A program made the position numbers and the translations under genes. From the NCBI GenBank assembly GCA_031310005.1, contig CM062387.1:1860001-1924000 (forward strand): DNA of 64,000 nucleotides. The letters run 5' to 3'. Each line of letters starts with the position of its first letter. Position 1 is the stretch's first letter. Source of the stretch: Dactylellina haptotyla. Taxonomy: Eukaryota; Ascomycota; Orbiliomycetes; Orbiliales; Orbiliaceae. The notes beneath the pieces are model-generated. The model ran no database searches. It was not told the origin of the DNA and was given only the letters and a program-made list of their open reading frames with translations. Positions 45,118 through 54,936 of this stretch are shown piece after piece.

Positions 45118-46210
45118 CCTCGTTATCGATAAGAACCGACAGTGTGGTTCGTCTCGGGAGCTAGAGCTATTGTGTAGCTGTTGTCGACTTTGAATGAAAA
45201 GCAGAGATTGAAAGAATAACCAGAACTCAGTGAATTTTAAGATCTTGTACCGGAACAGAAAGTAAGATTCCAACTAACCAAGACGAAAGGGAAATTACAC
45301 GGAAAGAGTGGGATTTTAATTTGTCCGAGGTAGGATGCTAGTAAAAGCCATGACGGCGGCCAACCCCCATTTCTGAAGCTAACGAGGAGCTTGGTGGCTC
45401 GTAGCTGCCGGGCATGCTGGCGGGGCACACACCACCGCCATCCGCTGTGCCATATTTCTGACAGAATGCAAATGCGACGAACCGCAATTCTCAGAAATAC
45501 AGACGGGAGGAGGGTTATGTTAGGCATGAACAGTAGAAATCCGTCTCACGGCTTGCTCCTGAGCCTTGGCGCAGGGACGGGCCTCACGGGATCAAACAAA
45601 GTGCTGCGTCGAAGTGGCAAAACTTCGCGATGGGCCACAACATGGGCAACATGCTGCCAGAGCTGGGAAACCAGTCCCTTCCGTCTCCGCCTGGGCGTGT
45701 TGCACAAGCACTTTGACAAACCCGCGCCCTTGGTTTCCTGGTTTGGTGACGGCTATACCTTCCGACCAATCAGAGGCCAGCGGACCGCTCTTTGCTCTGC
45801 CGGGTGGGTCCCCCCAATCTCAAGGGTCGAGCCACCAGTGGATAGATTCGCAGCCCGCAAAGAGAAAAAAGAATTCAATCCCTCCTAACCATCCCCTCGG
45901 GAAGGAGATCAGAAACGGGCTGCAACAGCGCGCGATCCAGACCATAATCGACCCAGCAAAAGGTGAAGAGCAGGGATCGATCAATATCATATTTCTTGCA
46001 TTTGGGCGTCTTCCCGATTTCCAATAGTGCTAATTAACCCCGTCTCGATAGCGAACCAGGAAATCGGTAGCTCCACAGCGACTCTCCCAGCCGGGAGTGG
46101 GAAGCAAGCGTCGTCCCACAGATCGGACCCTCCTATTTGCGGCGCCGAGGATCGAAATGCACCGATAATACAAGCTCCTTTTATCCGTCAACGTCGCCTT
46201 TTGAATACTT
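45118..46210. other. Divergent promoter between two Zn2Cys6 genes
   Basis: About 1.1 kb, GC-richer than most intergenic DNA here. Long open frames on the plus strand (45391-45888, 45566-46027) look like chance products of composition, with no domain or codon bias evident. Confidence 0.45.
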
Positions 46211-46677
46211 ATGTCAGGAGTTACTCCTCGTTTGCCAAACAAAAGAGTCAGTACCGCTTGTGGTAGCTGTAAGAAAGCGAAATGCAAGGTAAACCCAAAA
46301 AAATCCCAATCTCCAGAAACCTGTCCATTGTTGCTCATCGCATTGTCAAGTGTTCTGGGCCGCCGGCACCTTGCGAAACGTGTAGGAAGAAGAAGCGAGA
46401 ATGTGGTTTTGAAGTCGCGCTCGATGGGAGGCGGAAGGAGTCTGCTGATGTCGCTTTGGAAACTGTCCAATCAAAACACCAAGCGTTGGAGTCGCTTTTC
46501 AACTGTCTACGATCTCAGGATGATGAAATCGTCGGCTCATTGGTGGAGGCTATTCGAAAGGGCACAACGCTTCCAGAGTTAGGAAAACTGGTTGAGCAAC
46601 AAGAGAAAACTGAATTTGATATTGAAGAAGAGGAGAGCTTCGCTGGCCCAAGCAATCAGGGCAAGCGCAGAGCTTGA
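46211..46677 (+). CDS. Mini Zn2Cys6 protein lacking a regulatory domain
   Basis: Two exons (46211-46288 and 46351-46677) give 134 residues. Almost half is the zinc cluster: ACGSCKKAKCKC, then SGPPAPCETC, then RKKKREC, matching Cx2Cx6Cx6Cx2Cx6C. The intron sits directly before the third Cys in phase 0, the same place as in the divergent large regulator. After it come about 85 residues of helical, acidic sequence ending in GPSNQGKRRA, with no fungal-specific transcription factor domain. Such short proteins may bind DNA and act as competitors or repressors, or be truncated relics; neither can be told from sequence. Confidence 0.72.
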
Positions 46678-47330
46678 TTCTGTTCTTTTCTGCGTTTTGG
46701 CGACATTGAATATTACTTTTGGACTTATTTTGGAGTATAGAAGCACACAGCATGCACATAATCAATGATATTTACACCCAATTTGACTTGTTGCTTTGGC
46801 CGTCCTTGTTTTAAGCATCGGTGTATTGCTTCCAGCGAGTTATCGGACTTTAGGAAAGCATTGGACATCAAAAAGGATTTCTTCTTGTGGACACCAATTA
46901 ACCTAGCATGCATGCTACGACCAAAATTTTGAGGTTAATACGACTATATATTCCCACCAGCTGCTCCTTACTCTTCTTCTCCTACGCTAGAATTTAAGGG
47001 CAGTCTTGAATAAACTTGTGATTTGTTTCTTTCGGTCGTTGAGGCGTCACATAATATGGCACAGACAAAGAACAGAAAACGATCCAGGGTAAAGCCACAA
47101 CACACACCCGATATCCTCTCAGCCCCAACATGCCTCCGCCTCATAAATACGAAACCCAAGAACACCAAACCAATAATTTTAAGAACTCCAAGGAGAAAAA
47201 AGAAAAAAGAAAGAAACCCAAACACCGAATTTTTAGAGGGTGAACCAAATACTTTGAAAATCCTAGAAACAAAATTCCCTATAATCCCTATTATGACCAT
47301 ACGTTCTCAACACAGTTATATTACTCTGCA
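46678..47330. other. Intergenic region between convergent genes
   Basis: It contains a Lys/Arg-rich plus-strand open frame (ATG at 47056 to 47334) that overlaps the end of the minus-strand gene by a few bases and has no other support. Nothing else seen. Confidence 0.4.
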
Positions 47331-47716
47331 CTAGTAACGAATCCCTAGCGCCTCATAGTTCTCCTGTACCCGACTCGCCGTACTCTGCGCTACGTGCAGC
47401 AATGCTCTGAAGGTAGGATGATCTACCTGTCTGGCAACGAAATACCGATAGCATGGGTGGCATTCGGAATCAATTACCGTTTTGTAGACGCAATTTGCGC
47501 AAGGAGGTGGCGGGTCGGCGTAGTAAGAACGATAGCGGTCACCGAAATGATTTAGGTATGAGTTTCGATTCGGCTCATGTTGACGGTATAGTCGGCAGCC
47601 GTCAGCCGAAGGTTTCGCATCCTTGTGGCCGCACTATTCTGTTTGTTAGCGAGAGATGTATGGGGAAGTCGACTCGTAGCGTTTACCTTTTCAAAGATGT
47701 AGTAGTCATAACACAT
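47331..47716 (-). CDS. Small Cys/Tyr-rich cytosolic protein
   Basis: Two exons (47716-47687 and 47633-47331; GTAAAC donor, AATAG acceptor) give 110 residues. The start MCYDYYIFEKCGHKD, with the intron falling exactly before CGH, matches a pattern I have often seen in small uncharacterised filamentous-fungal proteins. Further Cys positions are GCRLYRQ, CANCVYKTVIDSECHPCYRY, possibly a metal site formed with the N-terminal CGH. There is no signal peptide. Exon 2 has no ATG near its start, so a simple ATG-based search misses this gene. Confidence 0.65.
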
Positions 47717-49122
47717 TTTTGGATTTTTTTGTGCAAGGGAGTTTAGGGTGGTTTATCTGAGCGGAGTTGATTATATTTTCGAGCTTATTTCGCAGATGTT
47801 TCGAGAAACCGACGAGGGTTTGTGTGATCCGATATGCAAAGAAGAGATCGAATCTATTGTGTTTCTATCTCTATCGGAAAGACTGATCTAGGAGATTTCG
47901 TGCGAGGATTCTGCAATATTGAGAACCGTACTGCGCGAGCCCTCTTATCTTATATATTATTGTTTTTTAACGCAGCGGCGTCTTAAGTGTTCGAAAACTT
48001 CAAAGAGATGGATATTTAAGAATAGTTTGGGAGAGACTTAGAATATGGGTGTTTGGGCAGTTTCGTGAGCTCAAGAAAAGGCAAGAACCGGGTCTATTTA
48101 TTATTAGAAGACGCATTTTACCTACACATTTGATAGCCAATAGTTCGTAGAAGATTCTGTTGGCAATAGTCCATAGCCAGGTGATCTATTCCGCAATCGC
48201 GAGAGGGCTGCCTTCAATTAAGCTACCAATCACGCCAATGCAACTTGTATACGCAACGCCTTGTTATTATTATATATATTTGAAGGATTAATATACAATT
48301 TTCAGATATTCCATGAATGCCGACGATATGCGCTTTTCTAGATATCTTAGAGGAAGAAGATTCGATCGCTTAATCAATACGTTCAGTGGTATTTACGAAG
48401 ACCCGTTCTGTGCAACAAATAGATGCTACTGGCTTGAAACCGCGTAGCGCCTTATAAGGCTGTCCTTGTCCAGTGGGGGTTCACGTACGCCCCGGAACTA
48501 TAATGGGATATTAACTTCGTCCTATTGATCCGGAATACGGCCGAGGTGACATTGTTCCACCAGCATTGCGCGTCGACGTGTCGACGAACTACGACTATTG
48601 ACTGGTTTTGGCCAAGTTATGTTTGCTCTGGCAGAAACTTCGAGAAAGTATTATAGATCTTGATTTCTCCTCCCAAAGTTCTTCGCACATATTTTGACTG
48701 GCATTGTGCCCATGATAATATCATATTTAGCAGTCGTCACCGCTAGATCTTCAAATCTCGAGACATGATTTCTGCGTTGTCGAGTGATATACCACTTTCA
48801 AAATACAACAGGGTGCAACACGCCCGATCATCACTCAGATCAATTGTGAGTCAATGTCGAGTCTCAGGCTGGCAAATATCGCATATTTATAAAGCTTTTT
48901 AATATATAATCCAATACCAATCTTGTAAATAAAATGATATTTTCCAATTTCTCTTTCCAATTTCTTCTTCTCTTTCAACCTCATCTCCCCTCCTTCATAG
49001 TATCCTAGTATCCAGCTTCCGCTTTCCGATTCTCCTTTCCCTTTGATATCTTGATTTACCTCCTCTGCTTTTGTAGTATTTTGCTCTATCCCTTACTCCA
49101 AGAGTGCCTTGACTACTCAAAA
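47717..49122. other. Intergenic region with divergent promoters
   Basis: 1.4 kb upstream of two divergent genes. Toward 49122 it becomes pyrimidine-rich (TTCTCTTTCC runs), a common fungal leader feature. A near-palindrome of GTCGAC words occurs near 48570. No gene seen. Confidence 0.4.
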
Positions 49123-51354
49123 ATGGCACCGCCTAAACAATCCTCCAGGATGTTGGCAATGCTTCTCCTCTGGCTTCAATGTTTGTTCCCAGTAGTTCTC
49201 GGAGCAGTCGCCGCAAAGCACCAACAACCGATTATCCGTAACACCATTTCGACCTATAACGTATCATTTGACACTGAGGATTTTGACAATCTTGGTGATC
49301 TCGATTGGCGCCCCATTCTCGGTCCCTTCCAAGGTCTTATCTGGAACAACTTCCGTGTTGGTGCGAACAAGCATTTTTTCCAATCATCTGGAGGGAAAGA
49401 TGCATTTGCCGCTATCCCACTAGATGAAAGTAAGAATATTTTGCACACCGCCGATCCTTCTCTCTTTGTGAGCTACAATGACACTGGTGTCTCTTCCTTC
49501 GATCTCAAATCCTTGTTGTTCGGCTGTGCACTTTACAGTGGTATTCCCGTCGAATGCGCTGTTGAATTCAGCGCCTTTGACAAATCCGGCGTAAAAATGG
49601 CTTCCACTATCGGCAAGTTTACACCCCCTTATGCTCACATCAACAGTATGGGTCGTCTCGAAGCAGGTAAAGCAGCTCTGCAACCCTGGGACTTTAGTAG
49701 CAGATTTTCAAATATAGGCGAGCTACGATTCAGTGTCAACAGTTTTACCGTTCTCTATAAAGCTGATTCTGGCAAAGAGAGCCCCATGCCTGTTGATGTC
49801 GCCTATAGCAATTCTTTGTTGCTCATCGTGGATGGTGTTTCGTATGTTACAAATGCAACAGCCATGCCTCTACAAAACCCCACTTCGGTTATCCAGTCCA
49901 CGGCTTCTGCTATCGCTACCCAAGAGAAACGGGCGACAAAAGATGTCACTGATTGCTTTGATCTCGATGGAGATATCACTTTCAACTCTTTTCCTCTACC
50001 CTACAAAGATATCTTCTATGATGGGTTCTTCCGATCCAAACATCTTCTCGGATATTACAACGATCAATGTGAGGCGAAGTCTCCAAATGTTTCCACAGGT
50101 CACATCTATGCTGCCGGAGTTCGGCCCTACACCGATCTAGCGTCTTCGGTCTTCCCATCGATTGGCATTGACTACTTCGGATCAAAGCGAATGGACATGT
50201 CAATCAAAAGCTTTTACATTGGATGTGAACAGTTCTTAGAAGACAATACCGTCTTGGAAACCGGCGCCCCTTGTACCATCGGAATTCTCAGTTTGGTAAC
50301 TCAGAAGCGTGGTGATAAGCCTCAAGAGGTTCACTACCAAGAAGTCAGCATCGCCAAACCACAAAGTGCACCCCCAGAGGATACCGGACTCGAATTCGTC
50401 GAGCTAATCGATGGCAACCATATCACCAAACTATACTTTATTCTCGTATCTGGTGACTCCCAGGCCCAATCAGCAGCCATCATTTTGGATAATCTTACGT
50501 ATCATACTCGAAAGGACAAATGGCCGCACACCGGTAACAGGCAAATTAAGCCACCAGGCGTCCCCAAAGTCGATGATATCCTTAAGGCTATCAGCCGCGG
50601 TTATGAGCGTATTATTACAGCTCAATCTGGGGAATCGGTTCAAGAAAGGCTCAACAGCCCAGCTCTGAATGAGACTGTTGATCAAGCTGCCCCTTCCTAT
50701 AGCCCACGTATGAAGTATCGAGGAAACGATAAATCGAAAAGGAATATCACCTTTACATTCACCAGCCCCGCCAATGTTGACAAGACGACCGGCGACTTTC
50801 CCATAGCGTCTACTGAGCCATTCTTGTTTGGTCCAGAATGGAGAGGCCATGCTCAAGATGCCCAAGGCAACCCACAACACAGTTTCTTTTATCGGAACAC
50901 GACCTGGGCCTTCGGTCCCATCAGCAGCAATCGTACCAGCTTTGCCTATACCGAAATTCCATGGCGAATTAGGGGGGATCCACTATGGGATACCGCAAAA
51001 GCTGTTATTAGGATCCCTCCTCCTAACAGCTCCAAGTTCTTGATAAAATCCCTCCAAACCTCCTGCTATCCAGCATTCCTCACAGACGAGGACACCCAGC
51101 TTTTTGACAAACAGAGCCCGACCGACGACTTTACCTGCCACTACACAGTTCTTGGATATAAGAGCAAATTCAAAGAAGAGCCTGCCGAACACGCTATGGA
51201 TTTTGACGGGAAGTCCAACAATTGGAAGGTCTGGTCTCTCAGTGAGTTCCCGTTAAATTATGCTGATGTGGACATTTTGGAGTTTCATGCTACTTGGGCG
51301 AGTACAAGGAACGTCCGCATTTTCATAGATGATGTGACTTATCAGACGGTTTGA
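49123..51354 (+). CDS. Secreted protein with three tandem beta-rich domains
   Basis: A single exon of 743 residues from the ATG at 49123 (CAAAAATGGC); in-frame sequence further upstream lacks ATG. The signal peptide is about residues 10-33 (MLAMLLLWLQCLFPVVLG). Three similar domains follow at about 42-250, 278-465 and 539-743. Each opens with a strand like NVSFDTEDFDNLGDL, FDLDGDITFNSFPLPYKDI or NITFTFTSPANVDKTTGD, continues with a Gly/aromatic stretch containing W/F-N, and closes with VDGVSYVT, LDNLTYHT or IDDVTYQT. This suggests triplication of one beta-sandwich, possibly carbohydrate-binding (inference). Many N-x-S/T sites suggest glycosylation. Lys-Arg sites near 268 and 533 separate the domains and may be cleaved. 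There is no GPI signal. Confidence 0.75.
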   Translation: MAPPKQSSRMLAMLLLWLQCLFPVVLGAVAAKHQQPIIRNTISTYNVSFDTEDFDNLGDLDWRPILGPFQGLIWNNFRVGANKHFFQSSGGKDAFAAIPLDESKNILHTADPSLFVSYNDTGVSSFDLKSLLFGCALYSGIPVECAVEFSAFDKSGVKMASTIGKFTPPYAHINSMGRLEAGKAALQPWDFSSRFSNIGELRFSVNSFTVLYKADSGKESPMPVDVAYSNSLLLIVDGVSYVTNATAMPLQNPTSVIQSTASAIATQEKRATKDVTDCFDLDGDITFNSFPLPYKDIFYDGFFRSKHLLGYYNDQCEAKSPNVSTGHIYAAGVRPYTDLASSVFPSIGIDYFGSKRMDMSIKSFYIGCEQFLEDNTVLETGAPCTIGILSLVTQKRGDKPQEVHYQEVSIAKPQSAPPEDTGLEFVELIDGNHITKLYFILVSGDSQAQSAAIILDNLTYHTRKDKWPHTGNRQIKPPGVPKVDDILKAISRGYERIITAQSGESVQERLNSPALNETVDQAAPSYSPRMKYRGNDKSKRNITFTFTSPANVDKTTGDFPIASTEPFLFGPEWRGHAQDAQGNPQHSFFYRNTTWAFGPISSNRTSFAYTEIPWRIRGDPLWDTAKAVIRIPPPNSSKFLIKSLQTSCYPAFLTDEDTQLFDKQSPTDDFTCHYTVLGYKSKFKEEPAEHAMDFDGKSNNWKVWSLSEFPLNYADVDILEFHATWASTRNVRIFIDDVTYQTV

Positions 51355-51849
51355 TTTGGCAAGTTAAAATTTGCCGGGCTGTTTCTCGCAATTATTCATT
51401 TACTTGGGTTTCTTTTCTGGGGATATCACCGGGAGTTATAATTATGGGTTTCGATCAACTTGGGAAAAGGTTATACAGTTTTGTTGTTTCTTAGATGCCT
51501 GTATTTCGTGATTTGGGAGTGGAGGAAATAAGAAACAGGGTAGTTAGCTACTTCAGAGACATTGAAAGGCTTTATAGAGTAGCCTGAGGTTAAATAAATA
51601 AATTCTTGGCTCACAAATCGAGTTACAGTGGGATGGAGAAGTGTGTTTAGGAATATGCATGTAGCCTAGCAATCAGTTTCCAAACTTTTAGTCGTGCTCC
51701 AGTATCACACATTGAGGTTATCTTCCCAACTCTAGCTTCATCGACTTTCAACTCAACAAAACCACGTACATTGGAGCGTCTATACGTCCAAAGAGCTTAA
51801 ACATTCTTTTTCTATCTGTCGTATCTTGCTAGAATAACCCGCCAACATC
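51355..51849. other. Intergenic region
   Basis: The 3' flank of the secreted gene and the promoter of the next gene. No gene seen. Confidence 0.4.
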
Positions 51850-52613
51850 ATGGACCTCGACCCGACTGAAGATCAATATCCTGAACATTACTACACTTAC
51901 GAACTCGTCGGCAAGGACACAGTTTACACCGCCTATCCATCTGTAGTTCTGCAGAACATGACCAACATGTCTATTAGTCTTCGTGAGCAGGAACGCAACG
52001 CTTACAGACGTAAAAAACTGGATCAAGATTTTGAGAGGAAAAGAGAGGAGATGGTAAGTAATCTTTTGTTGCAATTCAGCATTATCGATTGGGAAGTTGA
52101 CGGAAAGTATGTACCGTGTAGATAAAGTTCCACGCGCAGTTTACTCGAGTTCTCGATGAGATCAAAAGCCTTTTTCTCATTCAGAGTGTTTCAACTACGG
52201 GTTGCACGGCCGGTGAATCTGAGATTCAACGGCAGAATCTAGGTGGCACCTCTGGATCTGATGCAAGTCAGACCAGGGGCACCAATGTCAATCCTCATAT
52301 GGTGTCTGGACTGTCCGGTTCCGTTGCGCCCATGAGTACCAAGATGAAGATCAATGAAAATATTGATCCTAGCACTCATAAGAAGAAGAAGATTCCGAGC
52401 TTCCTTAGGCATGAAAAATCTTCGCCACCACATTCGCCTGAACCGACGACGCCTCGACGACAGGGGAGGTTCGGGGTCTCTGCGATGAATAGAAATAGCG
52501 GAAGAAATACTCGATCATCAAGAAGTCGACGACCGAGAACTATTCCAGCGGAGAGGCTTGCTTTGTTGGATATAGAGGAGAGTGATGTTAGGAGGCGATT
52601 GAACTTTACTTGA
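51850..52613 (+). CDS. Hypothetical coiled-coil protein with basic tail
   Basis: Two exons (51850-52053, GTAAGT donor; 52122-52613, TGTAG acceptor) give 231 residues. An acidic N-terminus is followed by a helix rich in Lys/Glu/Arg spanning the splice (about residues 40-95, LREQERNAYRRKKLDQDF and onward). The second half is Ser/Arg/Pro-rich and basic (SSPPHSPEPTTPRRQGR, SRSRRPRTIPAER), likely disordered. A short C-terminal helix (LALLDIEESDVRRRL) may be a docking motif. No known family; the basic tail suggests nuclear or nucleic-acid contact, as inference. Confidence 0.6.
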
Positions 52614-52866
52614 TAAAGAGAGTTACGGGCGATTTTTGTGCTTGATTAGAATAAAACCGATTACAGTAAGACTTTTGGAAATAAAAATAAAAAACTTTGG
52701 AGTCAAGGAGCCGTATTTGGCGGTTATTCGATTATAACTCTACTTTTCCAGTGACTACGTTTGAACTTCTGTATTGCAAAACCGTAGACTCGAAGACCTT
52801 TGCTATTCTAACAAATTGCCACATGTAAATAAGACACCATCTCCCTCCGCTTAGAACACGAACCTT

Positions 52867-54515
52867 TCAGGTCTGCACATGACTTTTAACATTTACTTTC
52901 GTAGGCTGGAGGGGAAGCTGGCGAGCCTTCGCTTCCTTGATTTTATTCAGATACCCACTAATCGCCAATGATAACTGGTTCAACCCTTTATCGAACGGGT
53001 CCCCGCTGATTCTTTTCGAAGTGAGGTCGTTATCCTCGCTCGCTTTGACCGGCTGCAAGACAGGCCGGATGAACACGTTGATAGATTTGAGCTCCATCCA
53101 CTAAATGCATACCATTAAAATTAGTCTCCAAAATTCCACATATACGAATAGTTATTCCAAGCTGGAAAGGTCTCGTTTTAATAGAAGCGCGAAAATTTTA
53201 AAAATACCAATGGCATCTTGCTCTCATCGTGCGTTATCCACAAACACTCCAATACATCTATTGCCTGCAGTTTCGGGCACTGCCATATAAACGGCGTCAG
53301 TTCGGGAAATACACCCTGTACCCGCAACATCATATACCACTTCTCCACGGGTTGGCGCAGGGAAAACCGGTAGTCGTCGATTGCGTCGGTATGTGATTTC
53401 CTCATCCAGGATAACCTTTCCGTCGTTTCTCTCCAGAGGGCAGATAGGTTCAGTTTCTTATTGTCGTGTTTCGGCATTTCGAAGCCGGGAATCTTGAAGA
53501 GGTCCGTTGTGGGGTCGCCGGATTCTGGTATCCTGATGAAGATTATACCCTGGATCGCGTCGCAGATGGGTTTTTGGTAGTATGGGTTTTTGTAGGATGT
53601 GCGGATGCACTAACACGCATCATAATACTAGTGATTAACATAACAATTACACCCGTTGATGGAAACGTCGAAAAAGCCGGGTTGATGAGAGGGTGACTTT
53701 GTCGTAAAGGAGGATTTCATCATACCTCTTTAAGCGTATGATATCCCGCCGCATCCACGACGAGAATAATCGGACGATCTGGACACTATACACATAGGAC
53801 CATTTTATGTCAGATTCCGCCAACTGAAGCACCCATATACCCTAACCGACCGCAACTTTCTTATCTGCTAAAATCAAGAAGATCGAGAACTGCGCACCGT
53901 CATCCGAACCGCATATATACTCTCCGCCAACCCCTTCCACGGGTCCTCGTTCCTCTGAAACCCTCTATCGGTGTGTATCATAATCCGGGACGTAGGAAAC
54001 CGGGTAGGTAAGATCGACCGCGGCCAGAACGCATCTGAGCTCGGGTCCATGTGCGTCCATTCTTCGTATGTGTTCATGCATCCGGGGACTAGAATTATAC
54101 TTTATTTTTTCCCCCACGGGTATCAGAAATAGTATATACCTTTTAGTGATGCTATGCTCTAATATGTGTGTACGAATAAAAGTTGTGAAGTGCGGTAAAA
54201 GAGGGTTTTATATATTTACTCCGCGTCAGGTATACCCAGGGGATCTGCCAGGATTTCTAATTCGTGGTTGAGCAGGGGCATCAATGTGGGAGACGCCTGT
54301 TGATATATTTCCGAAGCGGGGGATAAATTAGTTTATATATATCGAGAGTAAACTCACAGATAGAGTACATAAGCTCAAATAAAAGAAAAGAAAAGAAAAT
54401 AAGAGGTACGGACCGGTTGATGGTACAGGTATGCATAAGGGTTAGGCTCGCCCGGAGCGTCGATTTCCTCTCCTTGGGCGTCGATATTCGGTGTATTCTT
54501 TCCCTCACTGGCCAT
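52867..54515 (-). CDS. Degenerate alpha/beta-hydrolase-like protein
   Basis: At least six exons are suggested: 54515-54414, 54296-54220, 54100 to about 53910, about 53778-53726, 53609-53208 and 53100-52867. The N-terminal hydrolase strand and loop are readable (DIILVPGCMNTYEEWTH, then FWPRSILPTRFPTSRI), as in fungal PGAP1/DUF676-type esterase proteins of the form VHGLGG...FWPRDLLP. The nucleophile-elbow strand is RPIILVVDAAGYHTLKE, where active members have RPIIFVGHSLGG. It is followed by SYKNPYYQKPICDAIQGIIF, as expected. The catalytic Ser is therefore absent and the later G-T-P-x-R-G-like motif is changed to IPESG. This looks like a pseudo-enzyme or a decaying gene. Exons 3-4 borders are uncertain, so an interrupted gene is possible. 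Confidence 0.55.
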
Positions 54516-54936
54516 TCTGAGTGCGATTCTCCCAAAAGAGCTAGTGATACGGGCTGCAGGGAGTGGAACGCTCGGAGACAGGGGGACGCCGGTATTCTGC
54601 AGTCGATTGTGTCTGATATCTTGTAGCGGTGCCACACATCTATATCGTCCCGATCAACTGAAACTTGAATTCAAAATTCTCCGATAGTAAAGTGGTACAT
54701 AATGATTCTACTATCACAAATCGTGGCTCAACCTCGTTTACTTCGAAGGATCCAACGGGCGTACATGCATGCCAAGATCCGATTACGTAACCGGCGACCC
54801 CTGCAGCGGCTTGTTGAGGAAATATCGAAATACGACTGGTACTTTTATAATTGATTCTATATACAAATATTTCTTCTTTTTCTTCCTCTTTACCCTCAAA
54901 GTGAATACCACGCGGCTCGCTAGTTAACTAGCCCCC
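54516..54936. other. Intergenic region
   Basis: Upstream of the pseudo-hydrolase gene and downstream of the GMC gene. The open frame continues 40 codons upstream of the chosen ATG, so the true start may lie further 5'. Nothing else seen. Confidence 0.35.

Noticed and set aside
45391-46027. Long plus-strand open frames between the two Zn2Cys6 genes
   Set aside because: Low-complexity products of GC-rich sequence in a divergent promoter; no start context, domain or introns.
47056-47334. Lys/Arg-rich 92-codon frame
   Set aside because: It lies in the 3' flanks of two genes and overlaps the end of the minus-strand gene; no domain.
53973-53990. Apparent in-frame TAG in the pseudo-hydrolase gene
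   Set aside because: It appeared only in one trial frame. Using the acceptor at 54101 puts the hydrolase motif DIILVPG in frame and removes the stop from the coding frame.
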